Positions 29,957 through 37,213 of a DNA stretch of 49,407 nt are shown here, piece after piece (within the stretch, counting starts at the first letter, position 1; each line of letters begins with the position of its first letter). The notes below the pieces were generated by a model, which was given only the letters and a program-made list of their open reading frames with translations, ran no database searches and was not told where the DNA came from. Origin of the DNA: a virus. The translations under genes were made by a program, and so were the position numbers. The stretch is from positions 1 to 49,407 of the IMG/VR virus record IMGVR_UViG_3300032770_000030. One strand, 5' to 3'.

Positions 29957-30387
29957 GTCTCTTTAACCCGGATACCTTCCTTGACGAAGAACAGGAAGAG
30001 CTATCAACCGAACGTACCCTTATCCCCGTAGGGGTGCATGCCGCCTTTGTGGCAGATCAGGCCGTCAAGCATGGCACAAGCGACGAGGGTGTCGATTGGG
30101 CACGCCTTGAACTGAAGTGGCAGATCACCGAGCCTGCTGTCCTCGCTGAACTAGACCGTGAGAAGGTCTTCATCACGCAGCGTATCATGCTGCGCATCGA
30201 CGAGAACACCGGCAAGCTGTCCACCAAGAAGGGCGACAACTACATCCTGGGTCAGGTGCGCAAGGCACTGGGTTGCCCGAAGGGTCCGTTGAGTGATCTT
30301 GTTGGCCGTCAGGCCCTGATCGAGGTCAAGCACCGTGCCTATGAGGGCACCATGCAAGAGGACGTGAAGAGCGTAGCCGCCGCCTGA
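29953..30387 (+). CDS. Putative single-stranded-DNA-binding protein (DUF669-like)
   Basis: A 144-residue protein (FNPDTFLDEEQEELSTERT, then IPVGVHAAFVAD, WARLELKWQI, KVFITQRIMLRID, and VGRQALIEVKHRAYEG). The strand order and the final VGRQALIEVKHR strand match phage proteins annotated DUF669 that sit beside Sak-type recombinases and act as SSBs or recombination mediators. It lacks a typical acidic SSB tail. Assigned by context and pattern, not by search. Confidence 0.55.
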   Translation: MSLFNPDTFLDEEQEELSTERTLIPVGVHAAFVADQAVKHGTSDEGVDWARLELKWQITEPAVLAELDREKVFITQRIMLRIDENTGKLSTKKGDNYILGQVRKALGCPKGPLSDLVGRQALIEVKHRAYEGTMQEDVKSVAAA

Positions 30388-30490
30388 TGGTAAAGAGGGG
30401 TAGGGCCGCATGTCCCTCCTCCTGCCGGTCAAGGCAAGGCTCACCGGTCCCCTCGAAAGAGCCTTCCACCCTATTCATTGGAGAATGGAC
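30388..30490. other. Spacer with possible leader
   Basis: This 103-base gap is long for this arm. It contains a weak GGGG/CCCC pairing near 30395-30418 and an ACCGGT palindrome but no clear promoter or terminator. A longer frame through it lacks a ribosome-binding site. Confidence 0.35.
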
Positions 30491-30802
30491 ATGATCGTTG
30501 CAGCAGCAGTATATGCACTGAAGTATGAGTGGCAGGATGAGCCTTCCTATCAGGTGTTTGTGGGCGCACGCTACAACACCGAGGAAGAGATCAACAAGCT
30601 GGCGAGACAGGAGTATGTCTACATCAGCCCCATCCACCTGGACATTGAAGAACTCACGCCTGGGCAATTCCGGGCACGGCAGGTTGCCGCGTTGCGCAAG
30701 AAGAAAGAAGCCCTGCGTGACGAGTTCACCAAGCAAGCGGGCTATGTCCAGGACCACATCGAGAACCTACTTGCCCTTGGGGACGAGAGCCATGACCTGT
30801 GA
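30491..30802 (+). CDS. Early hypothetical protein, 103 aa
   Basis: A soluble protein (MIVAAAVYALKYEWQDEPSY ... YISPIHLDIEELTPGQFR) with a C-terminal coiled coil (LRKKKEALRDEFTKQAG). The ATG at 30491 is seven bases after GGAG; the earlier ATG at 30485 is too close. No family. Confidence 0.5.
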   Translation: MIVAAAVYALKYEWQDEPSYQVFVGARYNTEEEINKLARQEYVYISPIHLDIEELTPGQFRARQVAALRKKKEALRDEFTKQAGYVQDHIENLLALGDESHDL

Positions 30803-30902
30803 TATCTGGGCACACATCGAGGACATCCTCAGTGGCCTTGCGTTCTTCATTGTCATCATGACAGTGATTGTTGGCATAGGCTACCTTGTCACAAGGGGTT
30901 GA
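30792..30902 (+). CDS. Single-helix membrane peptide
   Basis: A 36-residue peptide with GLAFFIVIMTVIVGIGYLVT and a short N-terminal part. It overlaps the previous stop by 11 bases and ends in a TGATG overlap. One more member of the early mini-membrane set. Confidence 0.45.
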   Translation: MTCDIWAHIEDILSGLAFFIVIMTVIVGIGYLVTRG

Positions 30903-31114
30903 TGATGAAGGATGACGCCATTGACGGCGTGACGCACAGACAGGAGGAGGTGCTGAAGCATGACAAGACCCTGGGGCCATTTGTCCACTTCACACCTCCC
31001 GATGTACCGCACGACCTGTCCGTCCGCATCTTTAACATGAGCGCAACGAAGACTTACGTCGTGCGCATCTACGAAGTGGTGGAGTTGACCCAGCTTCCAA
31101 AGGGGAAGAAATGA
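30902..31114 (+). CDS. Small hypothetical protein
   Basis: A 70-residue protein starting MMKDDAIDGVTHRQEEV with a beta-type C-terminal half (TYVVRIYEVVELTQLP). It is joined to both neighbours by overlaps. No family known. Confidence 0.5.
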   Translation: MMKDDAIDGVTHRQEEVLKHDKTLGPFVHFTPPDVPHDLSVRIFNMSATKTYVVRIYEVVELTQLPKGKK

Positions 31115-31755
31115 TTCGTCAAGCTATCTGTGCAGGATTATGTGCGGTGGCGTTGTGGTCGCATGGTGCAAGGGCTGAGTCATTCTTCCAGGCAGAGGTT
31201 GGCCTGGGTGCAGGCTTCGCCCGCGATATGGGCGATGACATTTGGGTCCAGAAAAAGGGAGGAATACCTGACAATGAAACACTTATCACTCCCACTGTGG
31301 TGGTGGGCGTCACTGGTATTTTGTATAGGCGCGGCTTTATGGACGCTCGTTATCATCTTGACTACACATACTCCGGCCAGCAGCGCGCCTCCTGCATGTG
31401 TGTGTCCGACGCAGACTACTTCTCGGGTAACTACAACGGAACCCGCTACGCCTTCAATGGGTTTGGACATGTACAGGGAATTAGCTTCACCCTGGATGTA
31501 GGCTATACCCTTTACGGATGGCGGCTCTTTGTTGAAGGAGGCCCCTGGGTTGACTGGGCGACGTGGCACGAGTCGATCAACACCACTACCGCCAACCACA
31601 AGACCACGCCTGAGTTCGGCTGGGTCTATGGTGGTGGTGTGGAGAAGGGGAACCTGTCGCTGCGCTACCGCTATTATCAGGTGCGGGAAGCATGGAACCC
31701 TAACCCCGGCCTGGTGACAGGCATCTCGATGCTGTATCTGAACTATCGTTTCTAG
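31111..31755 (+). CDS. Outer-membrane beta-barrel protein with signal peptide
   Basis: A 214-residue protein. Residues 1-22 are a Sec signal peptide (hydrophobic core AICAGLCAVALW, cleavage after GARA). The rest alternates aromatic/small residues in strands (ARYHLDYTYSG, FTLDVGYTLYGWRLFVEGGP, LSLRYRYYQVRE) and ends in NYRF, the terminal Phe preferred by the BAM machinery. This fits an 8- to 10-strand OmpA/OmpX-like barrel. Phage barrels such as lambda Lom are known; possible roles are blocking superinfection or altering the host surface. It lies in the middle arm, between small genes, with its own ATGA coupling. Confidence 0.7.
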   Translation: MIRQAICAGLCAVALWSHGARAESFFQAEVGLGAGFARDMGDDIWVQKKGGIPDNETLITPTVVVGVTGILYRRGFMDARYHLDYTYSGQQRASCMCVSDADYFSGNYNGTRYAFNGFGHVQGISFTLDVGYTLYGWRLFVEGGPWVDWATWHESINTTTANHKTTPEFGWVYGGGVEKGNLSLRYRYYQVREAWNPNPGLVTGISMLYLNYRF

Positions 31756-31764
31756 GAGAAGGAC

Positions 31765-31974
31765 ATGTATGCATTAATCTTCCTGGCTGTTGGCACATGG
31801 ACTAACGGAACCACTGGACAGCAGGTCCACGAGACAGTGCAGGTCCCTTCGGTGACTGTGTGCGCCCAACTCATCAACGCAAACCTCACCCCCATTGAAG
31901 TACATGGTGGCGCTGAAGAGGGCACATGGTATCTGACCTCGGGTGAATGCAAGGTAGTGGAGGTGCAAAAATGA
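31765..31974 (+). CDS. Small hypothetical protein, possibly exported
   Basis: A 69-residue protein (MYALIFLAVGTWTNGTTGQQ ... TWYLTSGECKVVEVQK). A weak N-terminal hydrophobic stretch and two cysteines that could form a disulfide suggest a periplasmic product near the barrel gene. GGAG precedes the ATG. Tentative. Confidence 0.45.
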   Translation: MYALIFLAVGTWTNGTTGQQVHETVQVPSVTVCAQLINANLTPIEVHGGAEEGTWYLTSGECKVVEVQK

Positions 31975-32147
31975 GTCATTATGACCCACTGTGGACAGTA
32001 ATAAAGGCCCTCATCATCAGGAACGGTGGCACCGTCACCCTGACGCACGAAGAGTATGACTATGCACAGACAGTGACCGCCGATTCCACGGTCAATGACA
32101 AGGACCAGTTCGTCCTGACCATCAGGGGGAGGGACAATGACTCCTAA
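31971..32147 (+). CDS. Small hypothetical protein
   Basis: A 58-residue protein (SHYDPLWTVIKALIIRNGG, then a short beta segment). It starts at an ATGA overlap and overlaps the phosphatase gene by 11 bases. No family. Confidence 0.5.
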   Translation: MSHYDPLWTVIKALIIRNGGTVTLTHEEYDYAQTVTADSTVNDKDQFVLTIRGRDNDS

Positions 32148-32580
32148 TATAGTGTTGTTCGATATCGACAACACCCTGGCGGACATGGATCATCGGCTGC
32201 ATTACCTGGAACGGGCTGAGATCGACTGGGATGAGTTTGAGGATCAGGCAGTATATGACCTGCCTATCCCTCAAACAATTGTGACGGCACAGGCGTTCAA
32301 CGTGGCGGGCAAACAGGTGTGGTGCTGGACGGGCAGACGCGAGCGAATCAGGGCACTTACGGAAGCGTGGCTCAAGAAGCATGGCGTGCCGTTCGCCCAG
32401 TTGCTGATGAAGCCCACCGACAGCCAGAGTCCTGCGGAACTATGGAAGCTGCGGTGGCTCAACGAATCTCCCATCCCAAAGGACCGGGTGATTTGCGCCT
32501 ACGACGATGACCCGCGAGTGGTAAAGGTCCTGCGCGAGCAGGGTAAAATACTGGTTAACAAGGTAGTGAGGCCAGAATGA
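32137..32580 (+). CDS. HAD-superfamily phosphatase (PNKP 3'-phosphatase-like)
   Basis: A 147-residue HAD protein. Motif I is FDIDNTLADMDHR (DxD nucleophile pair), motif II lies in VWCWTGRRERIR (T/S), and motif IV in ICAYDDDPRVVKVL. This arrangement matches the phosphatase half of T4-type polynucleotide kinase and related phage nucleotide phosphatases. It may act on DNA or RNA 3'-phosphates or on nucleotides; a kinase domain is absent. Context is nucleic-acid metabolism. Confidence 0.7.
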   Translation: MTPNIVLFDIDNTLADMDHRLHYLERAEIDWDEFEDQAVYDLPIPQTIVTAQAFNVAGKQVWCWTGRRERIRALTEAWLKKHGVPFAQLLMKPTDSQSPAELWKLRWLNESPIPKDRVICAYDDDPRVVKVLREQGKILVNKVVRPE

Positions 32581-33074
32581 AAGATCATGATATGAGAGAT
32601 ATCCCGGATGCCGACATCTACGGGAAGCAAGCTCCCACAAAATTTAAGCCAAAGAAAGCATGCTTCCGCTGTGGTGTATGGGACACTTCGCTGTCCACAT
32701 ATACAAAGACCTACGAAGACTGTGACAAGATTTTTGCGAACCCTAACATGGCCCAATACCGGGAGGGGGGCAATCGTGATCCCTTTGCATCCATGCGGCC
32801 CGCTGGCTGCGTCACAGGCACTTCGGGTAGCAGTGCGGGTAGCAGTGGTGCCTATACTACTGGCGCAGCAGGTGGTAAGACTGACTACACCCCTGGTGTA
32901 GCGGGTGGTACTACCTTGGGTAGCAAGGGCGTAGGCGCAAGCGGCATGCCTGTCCGGCGTGATGTTCCTGCCCAAGGTAACACACCGTGGAGCGCTCCCG
33001 CTGAGAAGCGTCCTGGCCTGGCCCCCGAGACCATCGACCGCGACGCTTACGACGAATTCATGAAGGGGTTGTGA
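32577..33074 (+). CDS. Hypothetical protein with Gly/Ser/Thr-rich tail
   Basis: A 165-residue protein. The N-terminal half has a possible zinc pair (CFRCGVWD and EDCDK). Residues about 80-120 are repetitive (SGSSAGSSGAYTTGAAGG, then TPGVAGGTTLGS), followed by a conserved-looking end ETIDRDAYDEFMKGL. The repeats look like a linker. Starts in an ATGA overlap; role unknown. Confidence 0.5.
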   Translation: MKDHDMRDIPDADIYGKQAPTKFKPKKACFRCGVWDTSLSTYTKTYEDCDKIFANPNMAQYREGGNRDPFASMRPAGCVTGTSGSSAGSSGAYTTGAAGGKTDYTPGVAGGTTLGSKGVGASGMPVRRDVPAQGNTPWSAPAEKRPGLAPETIDRDAYDEFMKGL

Positions 33075-33358
33075 TGAGCATGATCTTCTACAGCTATCAG
33101 GTTCCCGAAGACTGCCCGCTCTATGACATGGAGTGCTACGCAGTCTTCATTGCCTACAATCCGATCGATGGGGAGACTGCGTTCTTCAATGTTCTCGACG
33201 GAGGAGATGTTATTCCCTTCGACGCGGAGTTGATGCGCTATGTCGGCCAAAGGTGGGTAGACTTTTGTAAGGAGCGTGGCATGCCCTTACATCAGTCTCC
33301 CGAAGAAGGAAAGGGATTCAACATCCACGCGCACCAGGACTTCATGAGGTCGCTATGA
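33074..33358 (+). CDS. Hypothetical protein with ends repeated in neighbour
   Basis: A 94-residue protein (SMIFYSYQVPEDCPLYDM ... HAHQDFMRSL). The start is a TGATG overlap with GGGG before it. Its last bases (TGAGGTCGCTATGA) are repeated exactly at the end of the following gene. No family. Confidence 0.5.
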   Translation: MSMIFYSYQVPEDCPLYDMECYAVFIAYNPIDGETAFFNVLDGGDVIPFDAELMRYVGQRWVDFCKERGMPLHQSPEEGKGFNIHAHQDFMRSL

Positions 33359-33561
33359 TTAAATACTGTCTTCATCCCGGCTGGGTGTACTCAAAGAATG
33401 ATGGAGACGAGCACTGGATCAGCTATAACCAGTTAATTCAGTTATATCACCTTGACCCACGAGACTGTGTAAATTATGCCTATATATGGGATAGAGGCCA
33501 TAGCGAGTACATACACCTATACCCAAGGTTAAATGGGGATTACTGCGTGAGGTCGCTATGA
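33345..33561. repeat. Gene cassette flanked by 14-bp direct repeats
   Basis: The sequence TGAGGTCGCTATGA occurs at 33345-33358 and again at 33548-33561. The two copies bracket one small, AT-rich gene, each supplying a ribosome-binding site plus the ATGA junction. This suggests insertion or loss of the gene by recombination between the repeats. Confidence 0.5.
33355..33561 (+). CDS. Small AT-rich hypothetical protein
   Basis: A 68-residue aromatic-rich protein (LHPGWVYSKNDGDEHWI ... GHSEYIHLYPRLNGDYC). Its base composition is more AT-rich than the flanking genes, and it is flanked by 14-bp direct repeats, so it may be a recent acquisition. No family. Confidence 0.5.
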   Translation: MIKYCLHPGWVYSKNDGDEHWISYNQLIQLYHLDPRDCVNYAYIWDRGHSEYIHLYPRLNGDYCVRSL

Positions 33562-33770
33562 CACACAAGGTCGGAGACAGAGTGTGGTGTCCTGTCCCGG
33601 ACAGCTGGGGCGTTGAGGATACCCACCTGGAAGGCACCGTAACGGCTGTCAGCAAGGTTGCTGGCATCCCCTACTGCACCGTACAGATAGATCAGGTGAC
33701 AAAAGTCGGCAGCATCTTCTTCGGCCCTGACGACAAGTGGTACGAACTGAAGACAAAGGTGTACCTATGA
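33558..33770 (+). CDS. Small beta-barrel-like hypothetical protein
   Basis: A 70-residue protein (HKVGDRVWCPVPDSWGVE ... VGSIFFGPDDKWYELK) with the turn and strand pattern of a small SH3-like or KOW barrel. Coupled to the polymerase gene by an ATGA overlap. Confidence 0.5.
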   Translation: MTHKVGDRVWCPVPDSWGVEDTHLEGTVTAVSKVAGIPYCTVQIDQVTKVGSIFFGPDDKWYELKTKVYL

Positions 33771-35413
33771 CAGTCCCCTCTTCCGGGCCGATGGATGCCC
33801 GCATCATGATCGTGGGCGAAGCCCCCGGCGTGGACGAGGTACGACTCAACACACCCTTTGTGGGCGCAAGCGGACAGTTGCTCGACCGGATGCTAGCGGA
33901 CGCAGGCATCAGTCGCTCCCAGTGCAGGGTCACGAACGTATGCAGGGAGCGGCCCCCCGGCAACAAGATCGAACTGTGGACACCACGCACCAAAAAGACA
34001 CAGGATGAAAGTCGCTCTCTTGGCTGGCCTACTTTGCTTGGCCGCGTGGTTCATCCTTCTGTGGCTGATGGTTACAGACTTCTCCTGGCAGAGATTGAAG
34101 CAGTTCGCCCTACGGTCATCATCGCCCTCGGCAACACCGCCCTGTGGGCGCTCACTGGTCTCGATAGTGTTGCAAAGTGGCGAGGCTCTACCCTGGAGAC
34201 GGAACATGGACTCGTGCTTCCTACCTATCACCCCGCCGGTGTCTTGCGCCAATGGACACTTAAGCCATGTGTCGTGCAGGACTTGCGGAGAGCATCCGAT
34301 GCGCTGCGAAGGTATCCGCATCATCCAGAGTGGTCTTTTCTTGTACGTCCTACGCTGTCCCAGGTGCGGGACACCCTTGAACGCCTTTATAACGAGAGTG
34401 AAAGAGGCCCGCTGAAGCTGGCAGTCGATATTGAGACGAGAGCCGGTCACATTGCCTGCATCGGCGTAGCCTGGAGTAACACTCATGCCATTTGTATCCC
34501 GCTACTGTGTGTGGAAAGGCCCGAAGGGTACTGGTCAATGGAGGACGAGGCTGAGATTGTGTGGCTTCTCTATAGGCTACTCACGCACCCTAACGTACTC
34601 ACGGTCGGCCAAAACTTTATTTACGATGCGCAATATATCCTTAGACATTGGCACTGGGTTCCACGCAAAGTTAGAGATACGATGGTAGCCCAACACGTAT
34701 GCTATCCCGGCATGCAAAAGTCCCTCGACTTCATAGCCTCAATGTATTGCGACTACTACGTCTACTGGAAGGATGACGGCAAGGAGTGGGACAAGCACGG
34801 AGATGATAATGAAGATCAGTATTGGCGATACAACTGTGAGGACTGCATTCGCACGTTTGAAGCCGATACCGTCCTACAGGAAGTGGTCGATAGAATGGGT
34901 CTGCGTGGACCACATGACTTCCAGCAGTCGCTCTTTGGTCCTGTTCTTAGGACGATGGCACGCGGCGTTCGTGTTGACCAGGACCAGCGTAAGGCCATGT
35001 TAAAGGAGCTAAAGGAACATGCACAGCAGCTTCAGGCGGAAGTTACCGAGATGGTTGGGTATGAACTAAATCCGAAAAGCCCAAAGCAGATGTGCACCTT
35101 CTTCTACGACGAGATGGGCGCAACAGCTATCCGCAATAGGAAGACAAAGGCACTCTGTTGCGACGATGAGGCGCTTGACAAGATTGGACAACGAGAGATA
35201 CTTCTTAGACCAATCACTGATCGCATCAAGGCGTACAGGTCTTGTGAAACCATAGCTTCGAATGCGCTTAAGGCGAGTGCAATCGGCTACGACGGTAGAA
35301 TACATTGCTCGTATAACATTACCGGCACCATAACCTTTCGGTTCTCAAGCAGTACTGATGCCTTCGGCAGCGGCATGAACCTTCAGAATATCACAGCAGG
35401 GGATAAGGAATGA
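33767..35413 (+). CDS. DNA polymerase I family, N-terminal part: UDG domain plus 3'-5' exonuclease
   Basis: A 548-residue fusion. Residues 1-190 form a family 4-like uracil-DNA glycosylase: GEAPG at 17-21, the VCRERPPGN loop near 50, and the HPAG motif near 160; the N-terminal CxxC of typical Fe-S family 4 enzymes is not visible. A PolA 3'-5' exonuclease follows with intact motifs LAVDIETR, QNFIYDAQYILRHW and YNCEDC. The polymerase thumb region continues up to MNLQNITAGDKE, just before motif A, where the gene stops. The stop overlaps the next ATG (ATGA). The missing palm motifs are in the gene at 36084. A UDG-like domain fused to PolA is known in SPO1-type phages, as I recall. Confidence 0.8.
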   Translation: MTVPSSGPMDARIMIVGEAPGVDEVRLNTPFVGASGQLLDRMLADAGISRSQCRVTNVCRERPPGNKIELWTPRTKKTQDESRSLGWPTLLGRVVHPSVADGYRLLLAEIEAVRPTVIIALGNTALWALTGLDSVAKWRGSTLETEHGLVLPTYHPAGVLRQWTLKPCVVQDLRRASDALRRYPHHPEWSFLVRPTLSQVRDTLERLYNESERGPLKLAVDIETRAGHIACIGVAWSNTHAICIPLLCVERPEGYWSMEDEAEIVWLLYRLLTHPNVLTVGQNFIYDAQYILRHWHWVPRKVRDTMVAQHVCYPGMQKSLDFIASMYCDYYVYWKDDGKEWDKHGDDNEDQYWRYNCEDCIRTFEADTVLQEVVDRMGLRGPHDFQQSLFGPVLRTMARGVRVDQDQRKAMLKELKEHAQQLQAEVTEMVGYELNPKSPKQMCTFFYDEMGATAIRNRKTKALCCDDEALDKIGQREILLRPITDRIKAYRSCETIASNALKASAIGYDGRIHCSYNITGTITFRFSSSTDAFGSGMNLQNITAGDKE

Positions 35414-35739
35414 AGAACTTTGAAACATTCGGCGCACGCCTCTATCGACTTCGGATGGAGCGCGACATGAACCAACGAATGCTTGCCACCAGAATAGGTG
35501 CGCACCCATCAGCCATAGGCTACTATGAGAAAGGTAAACAACACCCTGGCTACTGGGCACTCGTAGAGATGGCCCATGTCCTCAACGTATCCCTAGACTA
35601 CCTGATGCTTGGAGAAGAGTATGCCAATGCCCAACATACAAAAGAATCGCAGCTACGTGAAGCACGGGATGACGAATACTCCCGAGTATCGCGCGTGGCA
35701 GGAAATGATCCAGCGGTGCTACAATCCAAACGGGAATAG
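35410..35739 (+). CDS. XRE-type HTH protein inside the split polymerase
   Basis: A 109-residue protein whose first 75 residues are a Cro/CI-type HTH (RLYRLRMERDMNQRMLATR, then IGAHPSAIGYYEKGK). The C-terminal part after LGEEY may be non-native because the following gene overlaps it in another frame. AGGGG seven bases before the ATG gives independent translation. It may regulate the homing cassette or the polymerase operon. It is not part of a recognisable lysogeny module. Confidence 0.65.
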   Translation: MKNFETFGARLYRLRMERDMNQRMLATRIGAHPSAIGYYEKGKQHPGYWALVEMAHVLNVSLDYLMLGEEYANAQHTKESQLREARDDEYSRVSRVAGNDPAVLQSKRE

Positions 35740-36097
35740 ATATCATCGCTATGGTGGTAGAGGCATTACAGTATGTGCAAGATGGCTGGAATCGTTTGAG
35801 AACTTCTATAAAGACATGGGAGACAGGCCCTCTATTAGACACTCCCTAGACAGAAAGGACAATGACCTTGGTTACTATAAAGAGAACTGTCGATGGGCAA
35901 CCCCGGGTCAACAAGCCTACAATAAAACCCATAAAAAGAACTCTACAGGAAGGGTAGTAGGGGTAGCTTTAGGAAATAAGGAGTGGATGGCTTACGCCAA
36001 TAAGGACGGTAAAAGGGTTTATCTATACCACGGACAAGATTTTTTCGAAGCATGTTGTGCAAGAAAGTCCTGGGAGTTGCATCATGCCCCTACCTAA
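35621..36097 (+). CDS. HNH-type (homing-like) endonuclease inside the split polymerase
   Basis: A 158-residue protein with the common phage motif set RSYVKHGMTNTPEYRAWQEM, CYNPNGNRYHRYGGRGI, then SLDRKDND and NCRWATPGQQAYNKT. These occur in free-standing HNH/AP2-like endonucleases that cut invasion sites. GGAG six bases before the ATG supports the start at 35621. It overlaps the polymerase C-terminal gene by 14 bases. Location in a highly conserved active-site position is typical of homing endonucleases. Confidence 0.7.
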   Translation: MPMPNIQKNRSYVKHGMTNTPEYRAWQEMIQRCYNPNGNRYHRYGGRGITVCARWLESFENFYKDMGDRPSIRHSLDRKDNDLGYYKENCRWATPGQQAYNKTHKKNSTGRVVGVALGNKEWMAYANKDGKRVYLYHGQDFFEACCARKSWELHHAPT

Positions 36098-36800
36098 TAT
36101 TAGGTCCATGTTCATACCGGACCCCGGCATGATGATGGGCGACCTGGACCTGGACTCAGCGGACCTTCGAGTGGTGACATGGGAGAGCGACTGCAAAGGG
36201 ATGAAGGCTTTATTCCAGGAGGGGACCAAGCCCTACCTCGTTGTCGCTAGGGAGTACTACCATGACCCGTCGATATCTAAGGCGCATCCGGCCTATCATA
36301 CATTCAAGAAGCTGTGTCATGGAACGAATTACATGGGAAAGGCTTCAGAAATTGCGGGGCAATGCGGCTTACTGGTCAAGGAAGTGGAGCGTATTCAGAA
36401 ATGGTACTTTGGTATGTTCCCCGAGATTGCTCGGTGGCAGGAAGTCTTTATCAAGAAGTGTATTCGAACGGGTACTGTATCGAACGCCTTTGGGTACAGG
36501 AAGAAATTTCTCGAACGCATTGAAGGGAACGTCCTCAACCGGATGATTGCGTGGGTACCGCAATCAACAGTTGGCATCCTCATCAATAAAATGTATGTGG
36601 CTATAGACAAAGAACTCCCTGACGTAGAAGTTCTTCTTCAGGTTCACGATAGTCTCACATTCCAGCTTCCAGTAGAGAACAGTGTAATACATTTAGAGTC
36701 TATAAAAAAAGTATGTAATATTCCTGTTCCTTATCCTGAGCCTTTGTGGATACCTGTGGGAATAAAAACCTCTGATAAGTCCTGGGGAGATTGTAAGTGA
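36084..36800 (+). CDS. DNA polymerase I family, C-terminal part (palm and fingers)
   Basis: A 238-residue protein carrying the remaining PolA motifs. Motif A is DLDLDSADLRV (catalytic Asp), motif B KKLCHGTNYMG in the O helix, and motif C QVHDSL. It resumes the polymerase where the upstream fragment ends (LPNIRSMFIPDPG is the usual motif A lead-in). GGGAG seven bases before the ATG gives it its own translation start, so the polymerase is likely made as two subunits. An in-frame longer version starting at 36057 lacks a site. Confidence 0.8.
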   Translation: MPLPNIRSMFIPDPGMMMGDLDLDSADLRVVTWESDCKGMKALFQEGTKPYLVVAREYYHDPSISKAHPAYHTFKKLCHGTNYMGKASEIAGQCGLLVKEVERIQKWYFGMFPEIARWQEVFIKKCIRTGTVSNAFGYRKKFLERIEGNVLNRMIAWVPQSTVGILINKMYVAIDKELPDVEVLLQVHDSLTFQLPVENSVIHLESIKKVCNIPVPYPEPLWIPVGIKTSDKSWGDCK

Positions 36801-37213
36801 TATTACCTTTGTGGCTTACACAAGAGCTAAAGAACCTTGGAATGAAGCTATGCCCTTCTTGTGAAGAGGTACTGCCTATTGCTAACTTTGCTAGATACAG
36901 AGCTAATAGTGGGCCATTTACTTATTGTAAACCTTGCCAAAAAAGAAAGAACAAGTTAGGCAACCTTAGAATGAACTATGGGAATAATATATCGGACGAA
37001 GTATTACAAGAGATTGCAAAATCCCCTATGGGGGATTGTGAAGTATGCAAAAAGTATTGCCTTCTTAATACAGACCATGACCATAAAACAGGAGAGTTTC
37101 GGGGGAGATTATGTCATGACTGTAACCTTGTACTAGGGCATGTAGAAGATAGTACAGAAAGGTTAAAGGCGCTTATTGTTTATCTAGAGGAGCGTCATGA
37201 GAAAACTGGGTGA
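36797..37213 (+). CDS. Recombination endonuclease VII (HNH, T4 gp49-like)
   Basis: A 138-residue protein with a zinc-binding CxxC pair near the start (LCPSCEEVL and YCKPCQK) and the endonuclease VII signature DHDHKTGEFRGRLCHDCNLVLG. This class cuts Holliday junctions and branched DNA before packaging; it is also found as a homing-type nuclease. It begins with GTG overlapping the polymerase stop, seven bases after GGGGAG. The gene is AT-rich relative to the ATPase gene that follows. Confidence 0.75.
   Translation: MILPLWLTQELKNLGMKLCPSCEEVLPIANFARYRANSGPFTYCKPCQKRKNKLGNLRMNYGNNISDEVLQEIAKSPMGDCEVCKKYCLLNTDHDHKTGEFRGRLCHDCNLVLGHVEDSTERLKALIVYLEERHEKTG

Noticed and set aside
35410-35739. A lysogeny repressor and temperate lifestyle
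   Set aside because: The XRE protein is isolated within the polymerase locus; no integrase, excisionase, attachment site or opposing repressor is seen.
35410-36083. A group I intron as the primary explanation of the split polymerase
   Set aside because: The insertion is almost wholly coding, and the downstream polymerase piece has its own strong ribosome-binding site and ATG. I could not find a convincing ribozyme core, although a spliced frame is possible.
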